Assembly: GCF_009392895.1 (NCBI RefSeq)
Contig: NZ_CP045488.1
Location: 2,976,001 to 3,040,000, forward strand
Direction: 5' to 3'
Source of the DNA: Natronorubrum aibiense
GTDB lineage: Archaea; Halobacteriota; Halobacteria; Halobacteriales; Natrialbaceae
Length of the DNA stretch: 64,000 nucleotides
Numbering within the stretch: position 1 is the stretch's first letter; each line of letters starts with the position of its first letter. Both the position numbers and the translations under genes were made by a program. Below, in pieces: positions 30,150 through 38,865 of this stretch. Below the pieces are notes generated by a model. That model was not told the origin of the DNA, ran no database searches, and saw only the letters and a program-made list of their open reading frames with translations.

Positions 30150-31118
30150 ATGGAGATCGGTGTTCACACCCCACCGCTGGCGGACGAATCGCTCGAGGGC
30201 GTCCTGTCGTATCTGTCCGACCTCGGTGTCGGCGCGATCGAACCGGGCGTCGGCGGCCATCCCGGGCAGGCCCACTTGCCGCGAGCGGAGTTCCTCGACG
30301 ACGACAGCGCCCAACAGACGATCAGTAATCAACTCGAGGAGTACGACATGCGGATTAGCGCGCTCGCAACCCACAACAACCCGCTGCATCCGGACGACGA
30401 GCGAGCCGAAACCGCGGATACGGAACTCCGGGAGGCGATCCAGCTCGCGAGTCAACTCGAGGTCGGCGTCGTCACCTGTTTCTCGGGCCTGCCCGCGGGC
30501 GGGCCGACCGACGAGGTACCGAACTGGATCACCGCGCCGTGGCCGCCGGAACACGCCGACGCGCTCGAGTATCAGTGGGAGACGGCCGTCGATTACTGGG
30601 CCAACCTCGAGTCGTACGCCGACGACCACGACGTCGATATCGCAATCGAGATGCACCCAAACATGCTGGTCTACGAGCCACACGGGATGGTGCGGCTACG
30701 CGAGGAAACCGGCGAGCGGATTGGCGCCAACTTCGATCCCTCGCATCTGTACTGGCAGGGCATTACGATCACCGACGCGATCCGCTATCTCGGCGACCGC
30801 GATGCGATCCACCATGTCCACGCCAAAGACACCAAGATCTACGAGCCACAGGCGCGCGAGAAGGGTGTCCTCGATACGACGGCCTACGACGACGAGCCGA
30901 ATCGGTCGTGGCTCTTTCGTTCGGTGGGCTATGGCCACGGCGAATCCCACTGGAAGGACCTCGTCTCGACGCTGCGGATGGTCGGCTACGACGGCGCGCT
31001 GAGCATCGAACACGAGGACTCGCTGACCAGTTCGCGGGAAGGCTTAGAGAAGGCCGTCGACCTCCTCGAGCGAGCCGTCTTCGAGACGGAACCGGGCGAG
31101 GCGTACTGGGCCGAGTGA
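30150..31118 (+). CDS. sugar phosphate isomerase/epimerase (xylose-isomerase-like TIM barrel)
   Basis: A 322-residue AP-endonuclease-2/xylose-isomerase-like TIM barrel. Metal ligands are visible in order: Glu in DIAIEMHPNM, Asp and His in ANFDPSHLYW, His in HHVHAKDTK, and Glu in LSIEHEDS. Enzymes of this type isomerise or epimerise keto/aldo sugars and inositol derivatives and often accompany Gfo/Idh dehydrogenases. A T-rich box (TTTTATTT, 30117-30124) lies about 28 bp before the ATG at 30150, so it has its own promoter. Confidence 0.92.
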   Translation: MEIGVHTPPLADESLEGVLSYLSDLGVGAIEPGVGGHPGQAHLPRAEFLDDDSAQQTISNQLEEYDMRISALATHNNPLHPDDERAETADTELREAIQLASQLEVGVVTCFSGLPAGGPTDEVPNWITAPWPPEHADALEYQWETAVDYWANLESYADDHDVDIAIEMHPNMLVYEPHGMVRLREETGERIGANFDPSHLYWQGITITDAIRYLGDRDAIHHVHAKDTKIYEPQAREKGVLDTTAYDDEPNRSWLFRSVGYGHGESHWKDLVSTLRMVGYDGALSIEHEDSLTSSREGLEKAVDLLERAVFETEPGEAYWAE

Positions 31119-31154
31119 GTGCGGTGTCTGCCTGCAATCGGCCGACGGGTCGTT

Positions 31155-31264
31155 ATACTGTCAGACAGAAGTCAGTGAGATGTCGGTCGCGAATTCGCGG
31201 CCGTCGTCAGGGGAGACGGCCGCAGTAGCGCGACCGATCTTCAAATAGTTCTGTCCGACAGTAT
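31155..31264. repeat. 110-bp MITE-like inverted repeat
   Basis: Terminal inverted repeats of 16 bp with one mismatch: ATACTGTCAGACAGAA (31155-31170) and TTCTGTCCGACAGTAT (31249-31264). The interior is also nearly self-complementary: CGGTCGCG/CGCGACCG and GGCCGTC/GACGGCC. The right end supplies the last base of the HalOD1 gene's stop codon. No protein is encoded, so it looks like a non-autonomous element or long hairpin between two convergent genes. No clear target duplication was seen. Confidence 0.65.
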
Positions 31265-31608
31265 CAGTCCACATTCCCGTCGGCGAGCGGGTCGTCAACT
31301 CCGTCTGCGGATCGGTCGTCGCTCGAGTCTGCCGACGGCGATAGCTCGCGCAGTTCGACGGACCCGTCGCTTTCGACGGTGATCTCGTACCCCTCGTACT
31401 CGAGGACGACGCGGACGGTCGCCGAGTTCGGTGACGACGGCTGGAATAGGGCATCGAGCGCCGTCGGGTCGAGAACGGAGTACAGCGGCTCGTACGCCGG
31501 CGGCTCGACGTCGGTGACGTCGACGCCCTCACGAGCGGCGACGGCCTCGATGATGCGCTGGGTCGGCGCCGCCACCTCGTCGGACGGACGCTCACGCGCC
31601 GGAGTCAT
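31264..31608 (-). CDS. HalOD1 output-domain protein
   Basis: A 114-residue protein of the haloarchaeal HalOD1 family, a small domain found alone or at the end of two-component receivers. Characteristic segments are PTQRIIEAVAAREGVDVTDV, then EPPAYEPLYSVLDPTALDAL and VVLEYEGYEITVESDGSVEL. The C-terminal 25 residues are Asp/Ser rich. Partner unknown. Its stop codon abuts the 110-bp inverted repeat. Confidence 0.88.
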   Translation of the reverse strand: MTPARERPSDEVAAPTQRIIEAVAAREGVDVTDVEPPAYEPLYSVLDPTALDALFQPSSPNSATVRVVLEYEGYEITVESDGSVELRELSPSADSSDDRSADGVDDPLADGNVD

Positions 31609-31677
31609 AGCTGCTGGTACGTCGTTCCCTCAGATAAACGTAGTGTCACGCATACGTATGTGAGAACGCTCGAGGCG

Positions 31678-33081
31678 TCATTCGCCACGAGCCTGCTCGA
31701 ACGCGGCGATGGCGCGTTCCCGGCGCTCGCCGTGGTCGACGATCGGCGCCGGATACGACGGCGCGAGCGTGACGCGGCGATCCGACTCGAGGGCGGGCCA
31801 GTCGTGGATCGTGTCGGCCGGAACGGCCTCGAGTTCGGGGACGTACTCGCGGATGTAATCGGCGTTCGGATCGTACTCGCGGCCCTGTTTGACGGGGTTG
31901 AACACCCGGAAGTACGGCTGGGCGTCGGTCCCGGTCGAGCCAGCCCACTGCCAGCCGCCGACGTCGTTGGCCGTCTCGTGGTCGGCCAGATTTCGACGGA
32001 ACCAGTCGTACCCTTCGCGCCAGTCGATCAGAAGGTCTTTCGTCAGGAAAGAGGCGACGAGCATCCGGACGCGGTTGTGCATCCACCCTTCGGATCGGAG
32101 CTGTCGCATCCCTGCGTCGACGATCGGATACCCCGTCTCGCCAGCTTTCCAGGCCTCGAGTTCGTCGGGGTCGTTGCGCCACGGAATGGCGTGTTCGTAC
32201 CCGCTGAAGTTCTCGGTGACTGTTTCGGGGTTGAACGCGAGGACGTGAGCGTAGAACTCCCGCCACGCGAGTTGACGCTGGAACGCGGTGACGCTCTCGC
32301 GGTCGTCGTCCGTCTCTGCTCGCTCGGCCGCCCGCTCTGTGGCCTCGTACACCTCTCGGATCCCGATCGTCCCCCATTTGAGATGGGGCGACAGCCGCGA
32401 CGTGCCGTCGATAGCCGGTTTGTCACGGTCGTCGGCGTACCGGTAGATCGGTTCCGAACAGAACTCGGTGACGCGCTCGCGGGCCGCCGCTTGCGTGACC
32501 GACTGTGGCGTCGCGGTCGGCTCGTCGAACCCCAACTCCGAGCGCGACGGCAGCGGCTCACCCATCACGTCAGCGAGCGCGTCCGCGGCAGGCGGCTCGA
32601 CTGGCTCGCGTTTCTCGCGGTCGCGCCACTTCTTCCAGAAGTACGAAAACACCGAGTAGTGGTCGCCCTCGTTGGGCGTGATCGACCCCGGCTCGTGGTG
32701 AATCGCGTCGTGGACTGTCTCACAGGCGACGCCGTCGTCCTCGAGCGCCGCCGTCACGGCCCGGTCGCGCTCGCGCGCGAGGCCGCTGTAGTCCTCGGCC
32801 CAGACGACGGCGTCAATGTCGTGCTCGGCAGCGAGTCGCGGAAGCACGTCGCTGGCCTCGCCACGGGCGACGAGCAGGTCGCTGCCGCGCTCGCGATACC
32901 ACTCGCGCAGCCCCTCGAGGGCCTCGAGGAGACAGGCGACACGGACGGGCGATGCGTGCTCGAGGATGATCGGATCGAAGACGAAGACGGGAACGACGGG
33001 ATCCGCTGATAAGGACACGGCACGGGCGAGCCCCCGGTTGTCGGTCCCGCGGAGATCGCGGCGGTGCCAGTAGAGGATCAT
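31678..33081 (-). CDS. deoxyribodipyrimidine photolyase (cryptochrome/photolyase family)
   Basis: A 467-residue FAD-dependent DNA repair enzyme that splits cyclobutane pyrimidine dimers with light. The N-terminal alpha/beta antenna domain begins MILYWHRRDLRGTDNRGLA. The FAD domain holds RLSPHLKWGTIGIREVY, WREFYAHVLAFN, MHNRVRMLVASFLTKDLLID and DVGGWQWAGSTGTDAQPYFR. All major FAD contacts seem intact. Start at ATG 33081 matches the family; the longer frame adds 17 residues. Confidence 0.95.
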   Translation of the reverse strand: MILYWHRRDLRGTDNRGLARAVSLSADPVVPVFVFDPIILEHASPVRVACLLEALEGLREWYRERGSDLLVARGEASDVLPRLAAEHDIDAVVWAEDYSGLARERDRAVTAALEDDGVACETVHDAIHHEPGSITPNEGDHYSVFSYFWKKWRDREKREPVEPPAADALADVMGEPLPSRSELGFDEPTATPQSVTQAAARERVTEFCSEPIYRYADDRDKPAIDGTSRLSPHLKWGTIGIREVYEATERAAERAETDDDRESVTAFQRQLAWREFYAHVLAFNPETVTENFSGYEHAIPWRNDPDELEAWKAGETGYPIVDAGMRQLRSEGWMHNRVRMLVASFLTKDLLIDWREGYDWFRRNLADHETANDVGGWQWAGSTGTDAQPYFRVFNPVKQGREYDPNADYIREYVPELEAVPADTIHDWPALESDRRVTLAPSYPAPIVDHGERRERAIAAFEQARGE

Positions 33082-33191
33082 GGCCGAACTGACGACCCGA
33101 GCATCGAAAATGTCGGGGTAGCGGCGAGCCACACCCGCAACACAGGATCGGCCGTCTCGGTGGTCCTTGGGCGGTTACGCCAAGACAGCCG

Positions 33192-34064
33192 TCACTCGCC
33201 GTCGGCGTTTGGTGGCCCAAGTCGGTTCTCGAAAAAGCGCCGAATCGACGCGACGAGTTCTTCGACCGTGTAGTTGTTCCCGACGTAGACGCTGGCGAGG
33301 GCGAGTACAGTACCGGCGACGACGTCGGAAAACCAGTGAATGCCGAGATACATCGTCGAAATCGCGATGCTGATCGCGAGAAAACCGGCGACGGGAAGCC
33401 ACAGCGGGTACTTCTCTCGAGTCACCCACGCGAGTGCGAAGACTGTCATCGACAGCGAGGTGTGCAACGAGGGAAAGACGTTCGTGCTCTGGTTGATCGT
33501 GTTCGTCAGCGTCCGCGACTGGGGAAACGCGTCGTACAACAGCCCCTCGAAAAGCAGCGGATCGACGTTTCGCGGTCCAAAGGCCATAAACAGGGTGTAA
33601 CAGACCAGCCCGATCGCGTAGTTCGCCGTAAACGAGCGGACGAGCGTCGACAACTCGTCCATCTCATCGAGCGCGAAGTACGCGATAAACGGGAAGATGA
33701 GCAAGAACGCGTAGCCGTAGATGTAGATGAAGACGAAAAACGACGTCAGCAGTTCGGTCTGAAAGGATTGAATGACGGCCACCGGGCTCGTCCCGAACAG
33801 CAGCTGGTCGAGTTCGAACAGATACGGCGTGATGTTGTTCCGGAGGACGCGTCGCTCGAGTCGCTGGACGATGTCCTGTGTCGACCATCGAAAGACGAGC
33901 ACGACTGCGAGCGCCGCAAACGCCGGCACACAGGCTTCGAGCCGCCATCGAAAGTCCCGAATCGCAGACACGATGGTTCGTGGGCCGACGATGACGACCG
34001 TCGCGGTCACGAGCATCGCCGCTACGATGAGGGCGAGTTCGAGGAGTACTTCAGCGAGTGCCAT
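33192..34064 (-). CDS. PAP2-family membrane phosphatase
   Basis: A 290-residue integral membrane protein with about six helices, related to the type 2 phosphatidic acid phosphatase/DUF2152-like inositol phosphorylceramide synthase group. Family residues appear in NVFPSLHTSLSMTVFALAW (Ser and catalytic His) and MYLGIHWFSDVVAGTVLAL (second His and Asp). The classical KxxxxxxRP first motif is not obvious. Likely acts on isoprenoid or lipid phosphates at the membrane. Confidence 0.85.
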   Translation of the reverse strand: MALAEVLLELALIVAAMLVTATVVIVGPRTIVSAIRDFRWRLEACVPAFAALAVVLVFRWSTQDIVQRLERRVLRNNITPYLFELDQLLFGTSPVAVIQSFQTELLTSFFVFIYIYGYAFLLIFPFIAYFALDEMDELSTLVRSFTANYAIGLVCYTLFMAFGPRNVDPLLFEGLLYDAFPQSRTLTNTINQSTNVFPSLHTSLSMTVFALAWVTREKYPLWLPVAGFLAISIAISTMYLGIHWFSDVVAGTVLALASVYVGNNYTVEELVASIRRFFENRLGPPNADGE

Positions 34065-34160
34065 AGAGCGGAGTACCCATAGTACAGTCTGCGAGCCATT
34101 AACTCTTTCAAACACGTCTTTCGGTTGCCGCGGCGTGAGTGGCGTCGACCGCTTCGTGAG

Positions 34161-35915
34161 TTACTCGAGGAGAACGTCGTCCTCGTAGCTGTAACCGATC
34201 TCGGTGAACAGCGACTGGACTCGAGATGTGTCCAATTCACCGGCAGTACCCGGGAACGAAAGCGGCTCGGTCACACGAGCCGACTCGAGATCGGCGTCGA
34301 CGTCCCAGTCGCGAATGCCGACGAGTTCGCTCGGCGTCGTCGCCGGCCGTGCGAGACCGCCGAAGAACTCCGAGACGGCGTGCTCGCGGTCGACGAGCCG
34401 CGAGCAAAGTCGCCGAAAGTTCGGGTTCCCCAGATCGTCCTGCTGGCTGTTGTAGCCGATCATGTAGAACGCGTCGGTCGACTGGGAGACCGTCGAGGTG
34501 TTCGGGGCGTTGCGAACGTTGCGAGCGGTTTCGGGCGGGAGGTCGCTCGCCGTCACGTCGATCTCGCCGTCGACGAGCGAATCAGCCATCGAACCCGGGT
34601 TCGGAGAGATCCGAAACGTGAGCCCGTCGAACCGTGGGAACTGCTCGAACACGTCGGGCCGGTCCGACGCCTCCCGGAGGACGTGTGCGTCGAATGACTC
34701 AAGTTCGACCATGCCACCGGCGGTTGCGTCCGAGAACGCGAACAGCCCGGAGCCGACGAGGTCTTCGTTAGGGTCCGTAAGTGCCTGTGTCTGGCGGTCG
34801 GCGACGACTGCCGACCGCTCGCGCCAGATATGTGCCGGTAACAGGGGGATCGTCAGGAGCCGACGGGCAACGGGCTGGCTCGTCTCGACGAAATAGAGGT
34901 CGATCGTTCGATCATCGTCGTCAGGTATCTCCGTCCGATCGAGCAGCGTCTGTCGACCTCGATAGCGCGGTGCGGGGACGCCGCTCTCGACGTCATCCAT
35001 CGACGTGTCCTCGAGAAATGAGAACGTAAACGCCACGTCCTCAACGTCGAGCTGCTCGCCGTCGTGCCACTCGAGGCCCGGCCGGAGCGTGACAGTGGCC
35101 CGGAGCTGGCCGCGTTCGGTCCACTCGACGTCGTCGGCCAGCCATGGCACGTCCTCGTCGTCGATGCGTCGGACCAGCGGGTCGTACACCAGATCCAACA
35201 GGCCATCGATCCGGTTTCGGTCGACCGTCAACGGATTGCGTTGCTCGGTGAGGTGCTCGCCGAAGACGCCGACCTCGAGTGGCCCGTCTCGAGGGCCGTT
35301 CTCCGGATGCGCCATGACCTCGAGATAGTCGTGCGGACGACGCAGCGGCGTCGGGACTGTTAACGGCTCGGCCACGCCGCTTACCGTGCGAGGGAACGCG
35401 ACGGCAGTGTACGGCGTCGTCTGCAAGAGATGCTCGACCAGCGCCGCGAGCGCGTCCGACCGTTTCGAACCGTCGGCCGCTCGCTGGGTCTCGAGATAGT
35501 TGTCCGCCGTCACGTCCGAGAAGTGAAACGGATTCTGCCAGCCGCGCTCACTGTAAAAATTGGAGTGTAACAGCCCGTAGAGGGCGTCGTACTCGTCGAA
35601 CCCGGCGTGTCTGATGACGAAGACGTCGTACTCTCCCTCGAGGAGGATATCCCGGTACAGTTCCGCCTTTGGTAGCGTTTCGTGTGTCGCGTTGATGCCG
35701 ACTGCAGTGTAGTTCTCGCGGAGTCGACTCGCGATCGTGGCAGCGAGCCGGTCGTCGTCAGCCGAGATGGTTTTGATCGTCAGCGAGACTTGCTTCGAGT
35801 CGGCGGTCTCGGCCTGTGACCAGAGTCGCTCCGAACACCCGGCGAGGGCACTGGCTCCGACACCCAGTGTTGCGAGCAGCCCTCGACGAGTCGTCGACGA
35901 AGCGACGTCGTCCAT
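34161..35915 (-). CDS. family-5 ABC substrate-binding lipoprotein (orphan)
   Basis: A 584-residue extracellular binding protein, bacterial family 5 (peptide/nickel/oligosaccharide type). It has a twin-arginine signal (TRRGLLATLGVGASALAGCS; RR at 10-11) with lipobox Cys27. The body shows VTLRPGLEWHDGEQLDVEDV, then AFTF, the family's signature region. No permease or ATPase gene is adjacent, so it may work with a transporter elsewhere or have another role. TATA-like CCTATACGC lies about 28 bp upstream on the minus strand. Confidence 0.87.
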   Translation of the reverse strand: MDDVASSTTRRGLLATLGVGASALAGCSERLWSQAETADSKQVSLTIKTISADDDRLAATIASRLRENYTAVGINATHETLPKAELYRDILLEGEYDVFVIRHAGFDEYDALYGLLHSNFYSERGWQNPFHFSDVTADNYLETQRAADGSKRSDALAALVEHLLQTTPYTAVAFPRTVSGVAEPLTVPTPLRRPHDYLEVMAHPENGPRDGPLEVGVFGEHLTEQRNPLTVDRNRIDGLLDLVYDPLVRRIDDEDVPWLADDVEWTERGQLRATVTLRPGLEWHDGEQLDVEDVAFTFSFLEDTSMDDVESGVPAPRYRGRQTLLDRTEIPDDDDRTIDLYFVETSQPVARRLLTIPLLPAHIWRERSAVVADRQTQALTDPNEDLVGSGLFAFSDATAGGMVELESFDAHVLREASDRPDVFEQFPRFDGLTFRISPNPGSMADSLVDGEIDVTASDLPPETARNVRNAPNTSTVSQSTDAFYMIGYNSQQDDLGNPNFRRLCSRLVDREHAVSEFFGGLARPATTPSELVGIRDWDVDADLESARVTEPLSFPGTAGELDTSRVQSLFTEIGYSYEDDVLLE

Positions 35916-36255
35916 ATGCACACCCGCCTATGCCACCACAGCGTATAGGACTTACTCTCGGATCGACATCTCGACGAGACGAATACCCAGCGTCGTCACA
36001 GCAGACCGAAACGGAGCGGGCGAGTGGAGAAAACAGTTCGGCCAATTTAGTATATAAATATGACAGTTATGAGCGAGATGTTCGGTTTTCGAAGACAGTG
36101 ATGAGTCTCTGAATGTCTATTAGTACAGACTATTGGATACATAACAATAGGTTATCGTATGGGGGCTTTCGCACGTGGACTCCGTTTCGATCGGTTGGCT
36201 GCCGATCAGTCGTCGAGCGGCACGAACACACCGAGAAACGGCCACGGAAAACACC
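35916..36255. other. AT-rich divergent intergenic region
   Basis: Holds the presumed promoter of the binding-protein gene (minus) and a strong plus-strand TATA (TATATAAATA, 36051-36060). The cetZ ATG is about 195 bp beyond that TATA, which is unusually far for a haloarchaeal promoter. Only a 13-codon open frame follows it. The stretch 36110-36170 is also AT-rich. Confidence 0.55.
36051..36060 (+). promoter_or_regulatory. strong isolated TATA box
   Basis: TATATAAATA is one of the best TATA matches in the window. Transcription would begin near 36085, giving either a long cetZ leader (about 170 nt) or a separate small RNA. Confidence 0.5.
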
Positions 36256-37426
36256 ATGAAACTCGCACTCATCGGTTTCGGGCAAGCAGGCGGCAAGGTA
36301 GTTGACCGATTTCTGACGTACGACGACGCGACCGACGGCGGCTTCGTCGAGAGCGGGATCGCGATCAACACCGCGACCACGGACCTCCGGGGCCTCGAGC
36401 GCGTCCCACAGGAGAATCGCGTCCTCATCGGTCAGGCCCGCGTCAACGGCCACGGCGTCGGCGCCGACAACGAACTCGGGGCCGAGGTCACCGAGGCGGA
36501 TATCGACGAGATTCAACACGCGATCGATCGGGTTCCGACCCACGAGATCGACGCGTTCCTCGTCGTCGCCGGCATGGGCGGTGGCACCGGCTCTGGCGGC
36601 GCACCCGTCCTCGCAAAACACCTGCGACGGATCTACACCCAGCCCGTCTACGGGCTCGGAATCCTCCCGGCGACGGACGAGGGCGGAATATACACGCTCA
36701 ACGCGGCTCGATCGTTCCGGACGTTCGTCCGCGAAGTGGACAACCTGCTCGTCTTCGACAACGACGACTGGCGCAGCGCCGGCGAATCGGTCGGAAGCGG
36801 CTACGACCGGATCAACCGCGAAATCGTCGAACGATTCGGCCTGCTGTTCGCCGCCGGCGAGGTCAGTCACGGCGACCACGTCGCCGAGAGTGTCGTGGAC
36901 TCTTCCGAGATCATCAACACCCTCTCGGGCGGCGGCGTCTCGACGATCGGCTACGCCACTGAAACCGTCGAGACCGACAGCGGCGGCCTGCTCAGTTCGT
37001 TCACCGGTTCGAGCAACAGCGACCTCGAGGATGGCGCGGCGACCAACCGGTTGACGAGCCTCGTCCGAAAGGCGACGCTGGGCCGGCTCACGCTACCGTG
37101 TGACGTCGCCAGCGCGGATCGGGGGCTCGTACGTCGCGACGGGCCAACCTGAACAGCTGAGCCGCAAAGGCGTCGAACGCGGGCGACAGTGGCTCGAGGA
37201 CGAGACAGGAAGCATGGAGATCCGTGGCGGCGACTCTCCGCGCCCCGACACCGACGAGGTCGGCGCCGTCGTCCTCCTGTCGGGCGTGACCACCGTCCCG
37301 CGGATCGACCAGCTCCAGCAGGTCGCCCTCGAGGCCAAGGAGACGACCGCGGACGTCCAAGCGAACGCTCGAGACGAGTTCGCGTCGCTCGTCGATACCG
37401 GCGGCGAACTCGACGCGCTCTTTTGA
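36256..37426 (+). pseudogene. cetZ: CetZ tubulin-like GTPase, frameshifted near residue 290
   Basis: CetZ proteins are archaeal tubulin/FtsZ-superfamily GTPases controlling cell shape. The first frame (36256 to about 37130) begins MKLALIGFGQAGGKVVDRFL and contains the GTP-binding loop GMGGGTGSGG. It then runs out of homology after DVASADRGLV, with a stop at 37150-37152. Homology continues in the next frame as VATGQPEQLSRKGVERG, then TGSMEIRGGD and VVLLSGVTTVPRI, to the stop at 37424-37426. A single extra base or two missing bases near 37130 accounts for the break. Otherwise the gene is full-length (about 390 codons). It may be a real mutation or a sequencing error. Confidence 0.85.
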
Positions 37427-37650
37427 CTCACGCGTGGCAGGCCGTCGTGGAGCAGCCGAGCCGTCGACTCGATTCGCAGCCATTTGGATTCGTAGTTGTT
37501 TTCAGGCCTCGAGACACGTCCCTCGAGCCGGAAACGTATGGCCGTCAGGACGTGAAGACGGGCGCTATCAGGCGGTAAATCGGTCCATTACGGCCCTCCC
37601 GATCGTCGACGAGAAGCCGCGCTCATTTCAGTTTTCGTGAGTATCTTGGT

Positions 37651-37887
37651 ATGCGTACAATAACGAAACGTGATATTCGTGGAACGGTAGACATGCGACG
37701 CCACCACCGATCGACCCAGAAATCGACAGGATCGCGACTACGAACGGCATTGACGGCAGTGTTCGTCCGAGACGACGGCCAGACGACGGTCGTCGAGTGT
37801 CGCCGGTGTGGGACGACACTCGAGACGACGGACACGACCTGTCAGACCTGCGGGTGTGACGAGCTCGCTCGCTATCGACTCGAGTGA
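37651..37887 (+). CDS. small zinc-ribbon protein
   Basis: A 78-residue protein with a basic N-terminal half (multiple Arg/His/Lys) and a C-terminal four-cysteine zinc ribbon: CRRCGTTLETTDTTCQTCGC. The basic half could bind nucleic acid. An ATG at 37693 (MRRHHRSTQ) is an alternative start. Typical of the many haloarchaeal small zinc-finger proteins; function unknown. Confidence 0.7.
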   Translation: MRTITKRDIRGTVDMRRHHRSTQKSTGSRLRTALTAVFVRDDGQTTVVECRRCGTTLETTDTTCQTCGCDELARYRLE

Positions 37888-37939
37888 GCGCGAGCTCGGA
37901 AGACGAGCGAGTCGGGCATCAACTGACCGGAGCGCCCCG

Positions 37940-38638
37940 TCACTCGAGCGGCAGCGCCTGCGTCTCGATCTCGTTCCGACGACCGTCGAGCACCGCAAAT
38001 CGCTCGCCGCGGCGCGTCTCGAGCCAGTACAGCAGCCGTTCGGCCCACTCGAGTTTTCGGGCCTTCTCAGGGCCCACCGACGGGTCGTCGAAGTCCCAGC
38101 CGACGAAGACGAGTCGCGACGCGCCGAGGTGATCCGCGAGAAACGCCGTCCGGTCGCCGTCGGTGAACCCGCCGACGTTCCGGACCGGCCCCCGTGGCGC
38201 AGCCTGCGTCGTCGCCAGCACGGCCTCGACCGCACAGTCGGGCACGACCGATCGAAGCGCCGGGATGTTGTCGCCGTGGGCGTGGATCGCGACCGGCACG
38301 CCCTCGTGGGTCAACCGGCGGACCGTCTCGGGGTTCTTGTCGAGGTCGGTCACCATACAGTCGACGGCGACGTCGTGGTCGACGAGTACGTCGACGGCCG
38401 TCGAGGCCGCGAAAACGAGGTCGGCCGCACGAATCCGCTCGAGCGCCGATTCGTCCGTAAGCGAGGGGCCAGCGCCGGCGATCGCGACCGTCGCGTCACG
38501 AGCGCTCGAGAGGCGCTCGAAGTCGAACGCGTCGGTTAGCGAGGCCAACACGTCGCGTGCTCGCTCATCACCGACTCGATCGTATCCGAACTCGCGCAGG
38601 ATCGCCTCGTAAACGGGCTCCCACTCGTCGAACTCCAT
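37940..38638 (-). CDS. mptE: 6-hydroxymethylpterin diphosphokinase MptE-like
   Basis: A 232-residue protein of the DUF115/MptE family, which transfers pyrophosphate to 6-hydroxymethyl-dihydropterin in archaeal pterin or folate synthesis. Visible family segments are VAIAGAGPSLTDESALERIR, AASTAVDVLVDHDVAVDCMV followed by TDLD, HAHGDN and FVGWDFDDPSVGPEKARKL. Downstream of a dihydropteroate-synthase-like gene on the same strand, separated by 227 bp, which fits a shared pathway. Confidence 0.9.
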   Translation of the reverse strand: MEFDEWEPVYEAILREFGYDRVGDERARDVLASLTDAFDFERLSSARDATVAIAGAGPSLTDESALERIRAADLVFAASTAVDVLVDHDVAVDCMVTDLDKNPETVRRLTHEGVPVAIHAHGDNIPALRSVVPDCAVEAVLATTQAAPRGPVRNVGGFTDGDRTAFLADHLGASRLVFVGWDFDDPSVGPEKARKLEWAERLLYWLETRRGERFAVLDGRRNEIETQALPLE

Positions 38639-38778
38639 ACGCGACGTGTGGCGCGGAGTCGTATCTGTGTTCGGCTTCGGTCGGTACGGTTTCGACGTGA
38701 TGAGAACGCTATTTCCGGCCGACCGGTGTGCTCGAGTTGTCACTCATCGTTCAGGAGCCACAATAATTCGTGATATGG

Positions 38779-38824
38779 GCCGGGGGTCGCCTCCAAAGTA
38801 CCCCTACCCGGGAGGCCGCCCGGC
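38779..38824. other. GC-rich imperfect hairpin
   Basis: GCCGGGGGTCGCCTCC (38779-38794) pairs with GGAGGCCGCCCGGC (38811-38824) with two bulged bases. It lies between the dihydropteroate-synthase-like gene and mptE, downstream of the former. It could be a terminator without a T-run, or a small structured RNA. Confidence 0.4.
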
Positions 38825-38865
38825 GTCCACCGTCCTCTTTCGAATCCTTCGGCATAAGCTTTCTC

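Noticed and set aside
31155-31264. Insertion sequence with transposase
   Set aside because: No coding sequence between the inverted ends; only a MITE-like hairpin is supported.
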